Source: Eggerthellaceae bacterium (lineage in GTDB: Bacteria > Actinomycetota > Coriobacteriia > Coriobacteriales > Eggerthellaceae). From it: DNA of 64,000 bases. The position numbers and the translations under genes were made by a program. Positions 55,060 through 62,762 of the stretch are shown here, one piece after another. Under the pieces are notes generated by a model. The model did not search any database, was not told the DNA's origin, and was given only the letters and a program-made list of their open reading frames with translations. Location: positions 62,001 through 126,000 of the forward strand of contig JAAVZC010000003.1 of assembly GCA_022791455.1 (NCBI GenBank), read 5' to 3'. How positions within the stretch are numbered: the first letter of the stretch is position 1; every line of letters starts with the position of its first letter.

Positions 55060-55990
55060 GGGGACGGCCCTTCCCGCGGTTCTGCCTCTGATTGCGGCCT
55101 TGGCCCTGGCCGCTGCGACCTTTGTTGCCATTGCCGCCGCCGGGCTTCTTCTTGCCGCCCTTGCCACCCGCTTCCCCCAGGCTCAGCTGGGCGCGGCCGT
55201 CCTTCTTCTTGGGCTGCGAAATTTTCTGCGGGCGCTCGGGCTTCGCCGGCGCAGGGGCGGAAACAGGCGCGGGGACCGGCAGCTCTTCCGCCACCACTTC
55301 CCCTTCCGCCGACCCTTCTTCCGTCTCCAGCACTACCCATTCGTCGTCGCCGTCCCAGCCCAGCGCCGCGCAGCCTCCCACCGGCGGGATGGGGTACTCG
55401 TCCGCTTCGGCCGTGATCTCGCCTTCGGGCGTGATCTTCCCCACCCAGTCCAGCACCAGTTCCAGCTGGAAGCCGGCCACCAGCAGGGCGGATGAGAGCG
55501 ACTGGATGAGAGCCTCGAAGCCGTAGGGGTCCGAGCCCTCCCCCACCACGTGTAGCACCGCCGGGCGCAGCTCGCCCCGGCGCAGGTTCGACCAGAAATA
55601 AGGCTGCAGCCGGTCCAGCAGCGCCTTGAACTGGGAGGGAGCTCCGGCGAAGTACACCGGACACACCACCACCAGCTCGTCCGCCGCGTCCAGGTGCTTG
55701 CGCACCTCCGGCATGTCGTCCTTCAAAATGCACTGGTGCAGTGCAGCGTCGCTTTCCGCCACCAGGGCGCACGGGGAAAGCGGGTCGCCGTCCTTCATGG
55801 GCTCCGGCGCCGCGCCCTCTTCGCGACAGGCGTCGCAGCCGATGCAGCCGCCCACGTTCACGCTGGAAACCGCCACGATGGAGACGCCGTCTTCCGGGCA
55901 CTCCTCGATGCAGGCGTTGAACAGCTCGTCCGCCAGCGCCGCCGTCCGCCCATCAGAGCGAGGCGACCCCGCCAAAATCAACCGATGCAT
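55052..55990 (-). CDS. NADPH-dependent FMN reductase-like flavoprotein with basic tail
   Basis: Protein of 312 residues. The flavodoxin-like domain begins LILAGSPRSDGRTAALADEL, with CIGCDACRE (a CxxC pair typical of ISF/NQO-like reductases) and VVVCPVYFAGAPSQFKALLDRL. After about residue 210 come a Pro/Ala linker and a Lys/Gly/Asn/Arg-rich tail (KGGKKKPGGGNGNKGRSG ...), which looks RNA-binding or disordered. Its ATG overlaps the tatD TAA (TAATG), and its end overlaps rsmA, so the three genes are translationally coupled. Confidence 0.88.
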   Translation of the reverse strand: MHRLILAGSPRSDGRTAALADELFNACIEECPEDGVSIVAVSSVNVGGCIGCDACREEGAAPEPMKDGDPLSPCALVAESDAALHQCILKDDMPEVRKHLDAADELVVVCPVYFAGAPSQFKALLDRLQPYFWSNLRRGELRPAVLHVVGEGSDPYGFEALIQSLSSALLVAGFQLELVLDWVGKITPEGEITAEADEYPIPPVGGCAALGWDGDDEWVVLETEEGSAEGEVVAEELPVPAPVSAPAPAKPERPQKISQPKKKDGRAQLSLGEAGGKGGKKKPGGGNGNKGRSGQGQGRNQRQNRGKGRPRG

Positions 55991-57270
55991 TAGCAACCCT
56001 CACTTCTATCAACCGCCACGTCATCTCGACCGGAGGGCCAAAGGCCCGTAGTGGAGAGATCCCGTGCGCGCGAAGCGCAGTCGGCCGTCCGACACGGGAT
56101 CTCTCCGCTCGCTTTGCTCGGTCGAGATGACGTTCTGTTTGCATCAAGCAGTCGCAGCGCGTTCGCGTGGATGTCCTGCAGAAACGCGGTGGCCTGCGGG
56201 GTATCAGGGTTGAGGCCCTCCACCTGACAGAGCATGGCCGCCGTGAACACGGTGTGGGCCGGCTCGCAGGCAAGGCCGCGCATGGGCTCCGGCGTCATGT
56301 AGGGCGAATCGGTCTCGGTGAGCAGCCGATCCCACGGCACCTGGGCGGCCGCCTGGCGCACCTCTTCCGCGTTCTTGAAGGTGAGCGGGCCGCCAAAGGC
56401 CACATAGCAGCCCCGCTCCACCCAGCGCTGTGCCTCGGCCCAGTCCAGGTTGAAGCAGTGCAGCAGCACCCCCGCTTCTGGCCATCCCTCTTCTTCCAGA
56501 ATTGCGAAACCGTCGTCGTGGGCCTCGCGCATATGGAGGATAAGCGGCAGCTGGAGCTCCTTCGCTATCCGAATTTGGCGGCGGAACACCTCCCGCTGCA
56601 CGTCGCGGGGCGAGAAGTCGTAATGGTAGTCCAGCCCCACTTCCCCGAGCGCTGCCACACGCGGGTCCGCCAAACGCTCGCGCAGAAGCGCCTCCAGCGC
56701 GTCGTCCCAGTGGGAAGCGTTATGGGGATGGCAGCCCACCGCGATGCGCATCCGCGGCACGCACGCCGTCGCCTCGCGCCCGGCCGCGCGCTCCGCCGCC
56801 GCAACCGCCAGCGCACGCGCCGCCTCCGGCTCCCCCACCAACAACTCCGCCGCCTCGAAAGGCCAAACGTCATCTCGACCGGAGGCCCGAAGGCTCTCCC
56901 CCACGTCATCTCGACCGGAGGCCCGAAGGGCCGGAGCGGAGAGATCCCGTGGCGGTTGGCCGAGGGGCTCCAAGCTGCGCTCCACCAATTCCGCAACCAC
57001 CCCGGCCGCCTCTTCGCGCCATTCTTCCAGGCAATCGAAGGTGGCCGAGCCGTCTTCCCACACATCCACAATGGTGCAAATGAAGTCCACGCCGAACACG
57101 CCGGCCCGCGCCAGCGCGAGCGGCGGATTCGGCAGCAGCTGCACATGGGCATGGGTGTCCGCCACCGGCGCCCCCAGCACGGGCGGCTCTACGGCGCGCC
57201 ACTTCCCGTGGCGGCGCGGCTGGCGAAACAGCAGGTCAGCGTATACGGGATCGTCGTCGAAGCGGGTCAC
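55990..57270 (-). CDS. tatD: TatD family metal-dependent hydrolase with in-frame repeat insertions
   Basis: Protein of 426 residues; TatD proteins are about 260. Metal ligands are present: DTHAHVQL, GEVGLDYHYDFSPRDVQREVF, LILHMREAHDD, LLHCFN and TETDSPYMTPEPM. TatD is a 3'-5' exonuclease/deoxyribonuclease. Excess length comes partly from two stretches translated from REP-like repeats of family B: an internal one giving LRASGRDDVGESLRASGRDDV (56867-56952), and the last about 50 residues (TSSRPSKASGEIPCR ... GLWPSGRDDVAVD) read through the palindrome at 56018-56133. Both keep the frame. The GTG start has AAGGCGG upstream, 9 bp behind metG. Confidence 0.92.
   Translation of the reverse strand: MTRFDDDPVYADLLFRQPRRHGKWRAVEPPVLGAPVADTHAHVQLLPNPPLALARAGVFGVDFICTIVDVWEDGSATFDCLEEWREEAAGVVAELVERSLEPLGQPPRDLSAPALRASGRDDVGESLRASGRDDVWPFEAAELLVGEPEAARALAVAAAERAAGREATACVPRMRIAVGCHPHNASHWDDALEALLRERLADPRVAALGEVGLDYHYDFSPRDVQREVFRRQIRIAKELQLPLILHMREAHDDGFAILEEEGWPEAGVLLHCFNLDWAEAQRWVERGCYVAFGGPLTFKNAEEVRQAAAQVPWDRLLTETDSPYMTPEPMRGLACEPAHTVFTAAMLCQVEGLNPDTPQATAFLQDIHANALRLLDANRTSSRPSKASGEIPCRTADCASRARDLSTTGLWPSGRDDVAVDRSEGC
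56018..56133. repeat. REP-like palindrome, family B, inside the tatD 3' end
   Basis: A 116-bp palindrome bounded by ACGTCATCTCGACCG (56018-56032) and CGGTCGAGATGACGT (56119-56133), with inner arms GAGAGATCCCGTG and CACGGGATCTCTC. It supplies most of the last 45 or so codons of tatD. Confidence 0.9.
56867..56952. repeat. REP-like repeat, family B, two tandem left arms inside tatD
   Basis: ACGTCATCTCGACCGGAGGC starts at 56867 and again at 56903, 36 bp apart, and the second continues into GGAGCGGAGAGATCCCGTGG. The 36-bp period equals 12 codons, so the tatD frame is preserved. Confidence 0.9.
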
Positions 57271-57279
57271 AGCGCCGCC

Positions 57280-58863
57280 TTAGGCCATGTCCAGCGAGAT
57301 CTTCTCCACGTCCAGGCGCGGGAAGAGCGGATCGCCCTTCTCCACCGCGTTGCCCACCGGCAGCTGGCCCCACGCGGTAGCCGCTTGAATGTCCTGAACG
57401 CCAGTCACGTCGCCCAGGCTCAGGCGGCGCATCACCTCGTTGGAGGTGTTGGGCATGAACGGCGCCATGTACAGCGCGATGATGCGGATGGCCTCCAGCG
57501 AGTTGTAGATGACCGCCGCCAGCTCACCGGCGGTCTCTTCCGACTTCGCCAGATTCCACGGGGCGGACTCCTCCACGTACAGGTTCACCCGCTGGGCCAC
57601 CTTCTGCACCGCCTGAGCGGCGCCGGTGAAGTCCACCTCTTCCATACAGCGGTCGTAGATGGCGTACAGCTCGTCGGTGAGTTCCCGCAGCGGGTTGTTC
57701 TCCGCACCAGCCGGGGCTTCGGGCACCTTGCCCTCGAAATACTTGCCAGTCATGTTCAGCACGCGCGAGCACAGGTTTCCCCAGGTGTTCGCCAGCTCGT
57801 TGTTGTACACCTGCACCATGCGCTCCATGGAGATGGAGCCGTCCTGGCCGAACTGCACGTCGCTCATGAAGTAGTAGCGGTAGGCGTCAACGCCGAAGAT
57901 GGACACCAGGTCGGCCGGCATGAGGCCGTTGCCCTTCGACTTCGACATTTTCTCGCCCTTGGTGAGCAGAAATCCGTGGCCGAACACCGTGTGGGTAATG
58001 GGCAGACCGGCGGCCATGAGCATGGCGGGCCAGATGACGCAGTGGAAGCGGATGATGTCCTTGCCCACGAAGTGGTAGTTCATGGGCCAGTTGTAGTCGA
58101 ATTCGCCGGGGCGGTTGGGGTCGGCGTAACCGATGCCGGTGATGTAGGCCAGCAGCGCGTCGGCCCACACGTAGGCCACGTGCCCCTCGTCGAAGGGCAG
58201 CGGAATGCCCCAGTCGAAGGTGGAGCGGCTGATGGAGAGGTCCTTCAGGCCGCGGCTCACGAAGGAGACGATCTCGTTCTTGCGGGAGACGGGGCGGATG
58301 AAGTCCGGGTTGGACTCGTAGAAGTCAAGCAGCGGCTGCTGAAACTCGGAGAGCTTGAAGAACCAGTTCTCTTCGCCGGAGCTCATCAGCTGCACCGGGC
58401 GCTTGCAGTCCGGGCAGACGAATTGTCCCTCTTCGTTCTTCTCCAGGTCGCTTTCGGCGTAGTAGGTTTCCTCGTGCACGCAGTACCAGCCCTCGTAGGC
58501 GCCCTTGTACAGGTAGCCCTTCTCATGCAGGTCCGTCCAGAACTTCTGCACAGTGCGGGCCTGGCGCGGCTCGGTGGTGCGGACGAAGTCGGTGTAGGTG
58601 ATGTCCAGCAGATCCCATGCATCGCGGAAGGCGGGCTCCATGGAGTCGCACCACTCCTGCGGCGACATGCCGTGAGCCGCGGCGGTGTCCGCCACCTTCT
58701 GGCCGTGCTCGTCCATGCCGGTGACGAAGGCCACGTCGTAGCCGTTCATGCGCTGGTAGCGGGCCACGGTGTCGGCGGCAACGGTGGTGTAGGCGGTGCC
58801 CAGGTGGGGCGCTGCGTTCACATAGTAGATGGGAGTGGTGAATGAGTAGGAACCTTTGGACAT
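57280..58863 (-). CDS. metG: Methionyl-tRNA synthetase
   Basis: Protein of 527 residues. Class I signatures: PIYYVNAAPHLGTAY (HIGH-type HLGT) and KGEKMSKSKGN (KMSKS). A zinc-knuckle-like FVCPDCKRPV lies in the insertion. The anticodon-binding domain is present, but there is no C-terminal tRNA-binding EMAP domain, like the short MetG forms. The start has AAGGAG upstream. tatD follows after 9 bp, the common metG-tatD-rsmA order. Confidence 0.98.
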   Translation of the reverse strand: MSKGSYSFTTPIYYVNAAPHLGTAYTTVAADTVARYQRMNGYDVAFVTGMDEHGQKVADTAAAHGMSPQEWCDSMEPAFRDAWDLLDITYTDFVRTTEPRQARTVQKFWTDLHEKGYLYKGAYEGWYCVHEETYYAESDLEKNEEGQFVCPDCKRPVQLMSSGEENWFFKLSEFQQPLLDFYESNPDFIRPVSRKNEIVSFVSRGLKDLSISRSTFDWGIPLPFDEGHVAYVWADALLAYITGIGYADPNRPGEFDYNWPMNYHFVGKDIIRFHCVIWPAMLMAAGLPITHTVFGHGFLLTKGEKMSKSKGNGLMPADLVSIFGVDAYRYYFMSDVQFGQDGSISMERMVQVYNNELANTWGNLCSRVLNMTGKYFEGKVPEAPAGAENNPLRELTDELYAIYDRCMEEVDFTGAAQAVQKVAQRVNLYVEESAPWNLAKSEETAGELAAVIYNSLEAIRIIALYMAPFMPNTSNEVMRRLSLGDVTGVQDIQAATAWGQLPVGNAVEKGDPLFPRLDVEKISLDMA

Positions 58864-58993
58864 GAAGTCTCCTTAGGGGCGGGGCTCCCGGGCCAATGAC
58901 ACCCGGAAACCGGCGGATTTTCGCATCCGGTTATAGTACCACTTCGGCAGCAAGCTGCGCCCAGGTCCGCAAACCCCCACGCCGTCTCCCCCG

Positions 58994-59455
58994 CTAACGG
59001 CCCGGGGTAGGTGACGAGAGAATCTCATCCGCCGCTTCGGCAAAGCGCTCTTCCGACTGCTCGTGATAGGTGCCGTACATGTTCTGCACTGTCGAAATCG
59101 GAAGCCTCCGGCTTATCTCCGAAAATGATCGGCCCGAATGCCATTGATAGAAGGCCAAGATCCACCCGCACCAGTAGGCGCGCGACAGAAAGAGCAGAGG
59201 CTTCTGGCACAAACAACGAAGATCGTCTGGAATTGCCAGACCACTCTGCTCGCAAACTTCGACGGCAAGTTCCACGCCCGTCTTCCCCATAATGGCAAAC
59301 GGCGAACCGACCTCCACCTCACGAGCCACCGCGCTCGCCGCAAATGCCTCCCAGAACACGTCAAGCGGATGCCCGAACAGGTCGACAGCGCTATCCGCCA
59401 TCTCCCCCAAATTCTCCATTGCACCCATTACCAAGCTATCGGAATAGGCAGTCAT
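58994..59455 (-). CDS. Hypothetical protein linked to a toxin-antitoxin pair
   Basis: Protein of 153 residues, not recognised. It appears helical and soluble, with a notable block KPLLFLSRAYWCGWILAFYQWHSGRSFSEISRRLPISTVQNMYGTY in the second half. I chose the ATG at MTAYSDS because GGGAGGGGG precedes it; the longer frame overlaps the RelE-like gene. It lies 40 bp behind the toxin gene on the same strand and may be a third component of that module. No metal-binding or catalytic motif is evident. Confidence 0.6.
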   Translation of the reverse strand: MTAYSDSLVMGAMENLGEMADSAVDLFGHPLDVFWEAFAASAVAREVEVGSPFAIMGKTGVELAVEVCEQSGLAIPDDLRCLCQKPLLFLSRAYWCGWILAFYQWHSGRSFSEISRRLPISTVQNMYGTYHEQSEERFAEAADEILSSPTPGR

Positions 59456-59495
59456 CCAGCCCCCTCCCAAAGCACTAGAACAGAAAGAATTTCGC

Positions 59496-59795
59496 TCATC
59501 GCCTTTTCTCGGCCACCCTGAACACTTCGTCTTTGTCACGCTTCCCTATCGCAATGATCTCAACAATCTTCACTTCGCCTTTTTCAACCTCGTAGATGAT
59601 GCGTATCCCATCTGCCCTAAACTTGAGTTCGCGGCATCCCTTTAACGCCCCAGATAAAGGCTTCCCTATCTCTTCGGGTCTCACCGAAAGCCGGGCCAAG
59701 CCCTTATCAACCAGAACGCGTTGCTTGCCCTTGAGAGATCGGTATTCCTTCTCGGCGTCCCTATTTGAAAACTCAATCCGGAATCTCGAGGTCAT
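59496..59795 (-). CDS. RelE/ParE superfamily toxin
   Basis: Protein of 99 residues: FRIEFSNRDAEKEYRSLKGKQRVLVDKGLARL, then LKGCRELKFRADGIRIIYEVEKGEVKIVEIIAIGKRDKDEVFRVA. This is the RelE-like fold with basic active-site candidates (R in GCRELKFRADGIRIIY, C-terminal R). It is likely a ribosome-dependent mRNA interferase. Its ATG overlaps the antitoxin stop by 4 bases. Confidence 0.9.
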   Translation of the reverse strand: MTSRFRIEFSNRDAEKEYRSLKGKQRVLVDKGLARLSVRPEEIGKPLSGALKGCRELKFRADGIRIIYEVEKGEVKIVEIIAIGKRDKDEVFRVAEKRR

Positions 59796-60157
59796 TCGAA
59801 CAACTCCTCATCAGAAGGATCGTCGGGATCGATCTCAAGAAAGGCGCCATAGCCCTCAGGCCCAAGAACCTCCTCCAAAGGAACTGGCTTCTCGGCTCCC
59901 GGCTCGCGAGAAGCAGCAAGGCGCTCGGCAGCAACCGCATAAAAGCGCTCTTCGCGAAGTGCTTCAAGCTCAACAGCCATTGCTTCAAATTCATCAAAGT
60001 CGACGATCACCGTGTCGATTTCCGAATTGCGGTCAGAAACGTAAAGAGGAGCGCGCTTAGAGCGGCGCCTGACTTCCCCAAAATTCTTGCTTGCCTGCGT
60101 GGCCGTAATGATCTGATCTCTCCCGAACACCAACTTCTTACCCAGCACAGTAACCAT
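59792..60157 (-). CDS. Phd/YefM-type antitoxin
   Basis: Protein of 121 residues. The N-terminal DNA-binding part (ITATQASKNFGEVRRRSKRAPLYVSDRNSEIDTVIVDFDEFEAM) matches the Phd/YefM fold; the C-terminal acidic tail (EIDPDDPSDEELF) probably wraps the toxin. It precedes the RelE-like toxin with a 4-base overlap. A perfect inverted repeat at 60184-60214 overlaps its TATAAT and is the likely autorepression site. Confidence 0.88.
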   Translation of the reverse strand: MVTVLGKKLVFGRDQIITATQASKNFGEVRRRSKRAPLYVSDRNSEIDTVIVDFDEFEAMAVELEALREERFYAVAAERLAASREPGAEKPVPLEEVLGPEGYGAFLEIDPDDPSDEELFE

Positions 60158-60183
60158 GAGGACTCCATTCTTCGGGTCAATTT

Positions 60184-60214
60184 ATCCGTATTATAAATCA
60201 CTTTTAATACGGAT
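60184..60214 (-). promoter_or_regulatory. Promoter/operator of the toxin-antitoxin module
   Basis: ATCCGTATTA (60184-60193) and TAATACGGAT (60205-60214) are perfect 10-bp inverted repeats 11 bp apart. A minus-strand TATAAT (60190-60195) lies within the left arm, 33 nt before the antitoxin ATG, so repressor binding would block the polymerase. Confidence 0.8.
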
Positions 60215-60406
60215 TAAAGTCACTGCTTTGCTACAACCCGCGCAGAAAGCCTCCCCGTCACCAGAAACTCCCCCTTCCAATTCTGGACAGCCTCCCCCGA
60301 TACCATGGATCCGTCGGGCCCGTCGCATCGGCGCCCGACCGCCAAACCACAAGTGCCACCTCGGAAAGGAAGGCCGGCCGCCCTAGGCACCGACCGGCAA
60401 ACACGT

Positions 60407-60412
60407 TATAAT
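60407..60412 (+). promoter_or_regulatory. -10 element in front of the candidate ncRNA
   Basis: TATAAT, 7 nt before the 5' arm of the 12-bp closing stem at 60420, the right distance for transcription to start at the structured RNA. The -35 position shows no clear hexamer. Confidence 0.55.
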
Positions 60413-60419
60413 CCCAGTT

Positions 60420-60548
60420 GCCAAACCACAACACGCAACCCGCGCGGTTGCTGCCATAGCCTCGTTTCCCGCACGATCAACACTCGCGAAGAAGGGCATC
60501 TGCCTTCAAGATGTTGATCTCCATGCGAGGTTCCTCTTGTGGTTTGGC
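60420..60548 (+). ncRNA. Candidate structured non-coding RNA
   Basis: A 129-nt region closed by a perfect 12-bp stem GCCAAACCACAA / TTGTGGTTTGGC. Inside are a hairpin GCAACC-cgcgc-GGTTGC and a long arm with CCTCG/CGAGG, GATCAACA/TGTTGATC and GAAGG/CCTTC pairings. It sits in a gene-free stretch of about 400 bp (60215-60617) between the antitoxin promoter and the repeat/ankyrin gene. It lacks SRP RNA apical motifs and the size of RNase P or tmRNA; 6S-like architecture is possible but the branching differs. An additional copy of GCCAAACCACAA lies upstream at about 60350. Strand is inferred from the -10 element. Confidence 0.5.
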
Positions 60549-60617
60549 GACCAAGGTGGATGCTCTTCTCCGTAAGACGAAGGCGTCCCACCGCCAGAGC
60601 ACAGGAGGTTTGATCTA

Positions 60618-61781
60618 GTGGAATATCTGCACGCCATAATCGCGACAATCGCCTTACTGGTGTTTCTTGCGATTCCGATGAAAATCATAGAAATTATCGC
60701 GGACTCTTGCAAAAAGGCAATCACGGGATACAACCTCGAAGGATACGACCAAGATGGATACAACAAGGAGGGATACGACAAGGAGGGATACGACCGCGAG
60801 GGATACAATCTAACGGGATATGATCGCGACGGATATAACCGATCGGGCTACGACCGCGAAGGCTTTAGCCGAAAAGGATATGACCGGAAAGGGTTCGGCC
60901 GGGACGGTTATAACCGCAAAGGCTTTGACCGCGATGGATACGACCGCGACGGTTTCGATCGCGATGGGTTCGATCGTGATGGGTTCAACGCAAGAGGATT
61001 CAACCGAGAGGGACTAGACAGAAACGGCTCCAGGGGCGTCACCATCGCCGAGCTTGCAGCACTCCAGAACGATCCGAAAAGCGCAGTAAGTGTCATCTCT
61101 TCCCCAAGCTTCAACCCCCTCCTTAAGGACGAAGATGGCGATACGGTTCTATATGCTGCCTGTTGCTGGCAGAATGCCGACATCGTTAAAGCCCTCTTGA
61201 ATGCCGGCGCAGATCCAAATGTTGTCGGAGCTTCCGGCTCCCCACTCCGCATCGCTGCTGGCCTCGGCAACCTACCAATAGTAAAGCTCCTGATCAAACA
61301 CGGTGCCCATGTTGACAGTGACACTAATAACGATACGCCGCTCAACATGGCAATCAAGCGACAGCATTACGATGTCGCCAGCCACCTTCTAAAAAAGGGC
61401 GCGAACCCGAATCTGCCCTGTGGAGCTAACAGAGAAACCCCCTTCATGGGAGCAGCCTATCAAGGCAATGCTGATCTTGTTGGCAAAATGATCGAAGCCG
61501 GCGCAGATATCGACGCAACTGACAATGATGGAGATACAGCACTTACTTACTTTGTGCTGGGAGGCACTCACAATACGGAGGTCGCTGCCCTCCTCCTGCA
61601 AAACGGCGCGGATATTGACGACCTTTATTCCCGTGGCCACGTTTTCATGAAATTCGACTCCTATAAAGGAATGACAGTGTACCCGCGCAATATGGTCGAC
61701 GTTTTCGAAATTGAGCATGAGGGGCTAAGCATAGCGGTCCTCGGCCCAGATAACCCCATGTACCAAAAAGTGTGCTACTAG
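60618..61781 (+). CDS. Membrane-anchored pentapeptide-repeat/ankyrin protein
   Basis: Protein of 387 residues. One N-terminal membrane helix (IIATIALLVFLAIPMKIIEIIA) is followed by 20 tandem five-residue repeats of the form G-(Y/F)-(D/N)-x-x (residues 37-136), then about six ankyrin repeats (DGDTVLYAACCWQNADIVKALLNAGADPN, LRIAAGLGNLPIVKLLIKHGAHVD, PLNMAIKRQHYDVASHLLKKGANPN, PFMGAAYQGNADLVGKMIEAGADID, AALLLQNGADID). The GTG start has AGGAGG 9 nt upstream. Base composition is visibly more AT-rich than the housekeeping genes. Ankyrin repeats suggest a protein-binding scaffold; the repeats' role is unknown. Confidence 0.85.
   Translation: MEYLHAIIATIALLVFLAIPMKIIEIIADSCKKAITGYNLEGYDQDGYNKEGYDKEGYDREGYNLTGYDRDGYNRSGYDREGFSRKGYDRKGFGRDGYNRKGFDRDGYDRDGFDRDGFDRDGFNARGFNREGLDRNGSRGVTIAELAALQNDPKSAVSVISSPSFNPLLKDEDGDTVLYAACCWQNADIVKALLNAGADPNVVGASGSPLRIAAGLGNLPIVKLLIKHGAHVDSDTNNDTPLNMAIKRQHYDVASHLLKKGANPNLPCGANRETPFMGAAYQGNADLVGKMIEAGADIDATDNDGDTALTYFVLGGTHNTEVAALLLQNGADIDDLYSRGHVFMKFDSYKGMTVYPRNMVDVFEIEHEGLSIAVLGPDNPMYQKVCY
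60726..61025 (+). repeat. 15-bp tandem repeats encoding G-(Y/F)-(D/N)-x-x units
   Basis: Twenty in-frame units of 15 bp, typically GGATACGACCGCGAG-like, drift gradually from Tyr to Phe units along the array. Copy number changes by slippage would keep the frame. Confidence 0.88.
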
Positions 61782-61807
61782 ACTTAACCTCTCACCGGGA
61801 TAATACC

Positions 61808-62749
61808 ATGCACAATAACGTCTTTCACCTCACCAGCTTCGGATCGCTACTCAGCATCATCTCCTCGGAATCCCTTTGGCTCATGGATAGTCAATTTGTG
61901 TCTGACGAATACGAGCTATCGCACTATCTGGACCCACTGGAGGACGCTTGCCAAGCAATTCATCGTAGATTCCCTGGAGTCAACATCGAAGATCATCTGC
62001 CCCAAATAGAAAAAAGAGATCCGGGGCTCTATTGTGAATTCCAAGGATGGGAAGGATCTATCCTCGATGCAAATCCTAGACCCCTCGATGCTCGTTTCTA
62101 TCTCTTCTGTTGCACGGAGGACATCACGAGTCCAGCGATATGGGAAGAATACAGCGTTGGAAAGAAATCGAATATAGCATGCCTGGAGATCAATCCTGAG
62201 GGTTTTCGTGATCTCTTCAGTTTTCACAACTCCGAGATCGAGGGGAACTGGGAACATGTCCTATACGATCGAGGCACATTAAGCAACGAGCTTGCATGCA
62301 CCCTTCTTGCGCAATGGGAGGAATTCGCAGAGCTACATGACCCCAATTCACCACAATTCGAAGAGGCCAGCTACGCTTTTAGCGAGGGATTTGAGCGTAA
62401 ATTATCTGAGACGAGAACCCGTCTCAGATACAAAGATGCCGCATTCAGGTTCGAAAGAGAGTGTCGCTTCGTTGTAAAAACCCTGCCCGAAAACCTCTGC
62501 ACAGAAACACATACCATCAACTACCAGACCAATAACGAGGGCAAATCAAGCCCGTTTCTTGAGTGGAGATTCAAGGGCAAAATGGATAAATTCGTGAACC
62601 GAATACTTGTCCTCGAAAAAACAGAGCCTGCAGAGGTCGTGGCACTTAAATCTCTTTTAGATTCGCGCGGATACAGCAAGATCAAGATCGAAATTGTTCG
62701 ATCGCACATGATGTACGCCGAACCCGAGTTTCGTCAAAGGACGCCTTAA
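61808..62749 (+). CDS. DUF2971 domain protein
   Basis: Protein of 313 residues. The N-terminus FHLTSFGSLLSIISSESLWLMDSQFVSDEYELSHYL fits the DUF2971 signature (hxTsxxxxxxIlxxxxLwlxd), and SPAIWEEYSVGKKSNIACLEIN matches its central block. A second conserved part is ERECRFVVKTLPENL. DUF2971 proteins are of unknown function and are often found in accessory or defence regions. I chose MHNNVFH as start; the ribosome site is weak (GGGATAA). It follows the ankyrin gene by 26 bp. Confidence 0.82.
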   Translation: MHNNVFHLTSFGSLLSIISSESLWLMDSQFVSDEYELSHYLDPLEDACQAIHRRFPGVNIEDHLPQIEKRDPGLYCEFQGWEGSILDANPRPLDARFYLFCCTEDITSPAIWEEYSVGKKSNIACLEINPEGFRDLFSFHNSEIEGNWEHVLYDRGTLSNELACTLLAQWEEFAELHDPNSPQFEEASYAFSEGFERKLSETRTRLRYKDAAFRFERECRFVVKTLPENLCTETHTINYQTNNEGKSSPFLEWRFKGKMDKFVNRILVLEKTEPAEVVALKSLLDSRGYSKIKIEIVRSHMMYAEPEFRQRTP

Positions 62750-62762
62750 AAGGATGATCGCA

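Noticed and set aside
58864-58993. T-box leader before metG
   Set aside because: No specifier loop or conserved T-box sequence could be recognised in the 130-bp upstream region.
60477-60524. Minus-strand 15-codon ORF inside the candidate ncRNA, with AGAGGA upstream
   Set aside because: Possible leader peptide, but the ribosome site overlaps the helix arms and the product shows no membrane or regulatory pattern; too weak to annotate.
60420-60548. Identification as SRP RNA, tmRNA or RNase P RNA
   Set aside because: The SRP apical GGAAG/GGTCAG motifs, the tmRNA tag reading frame and CCA end, and the RNase P size are all missing.
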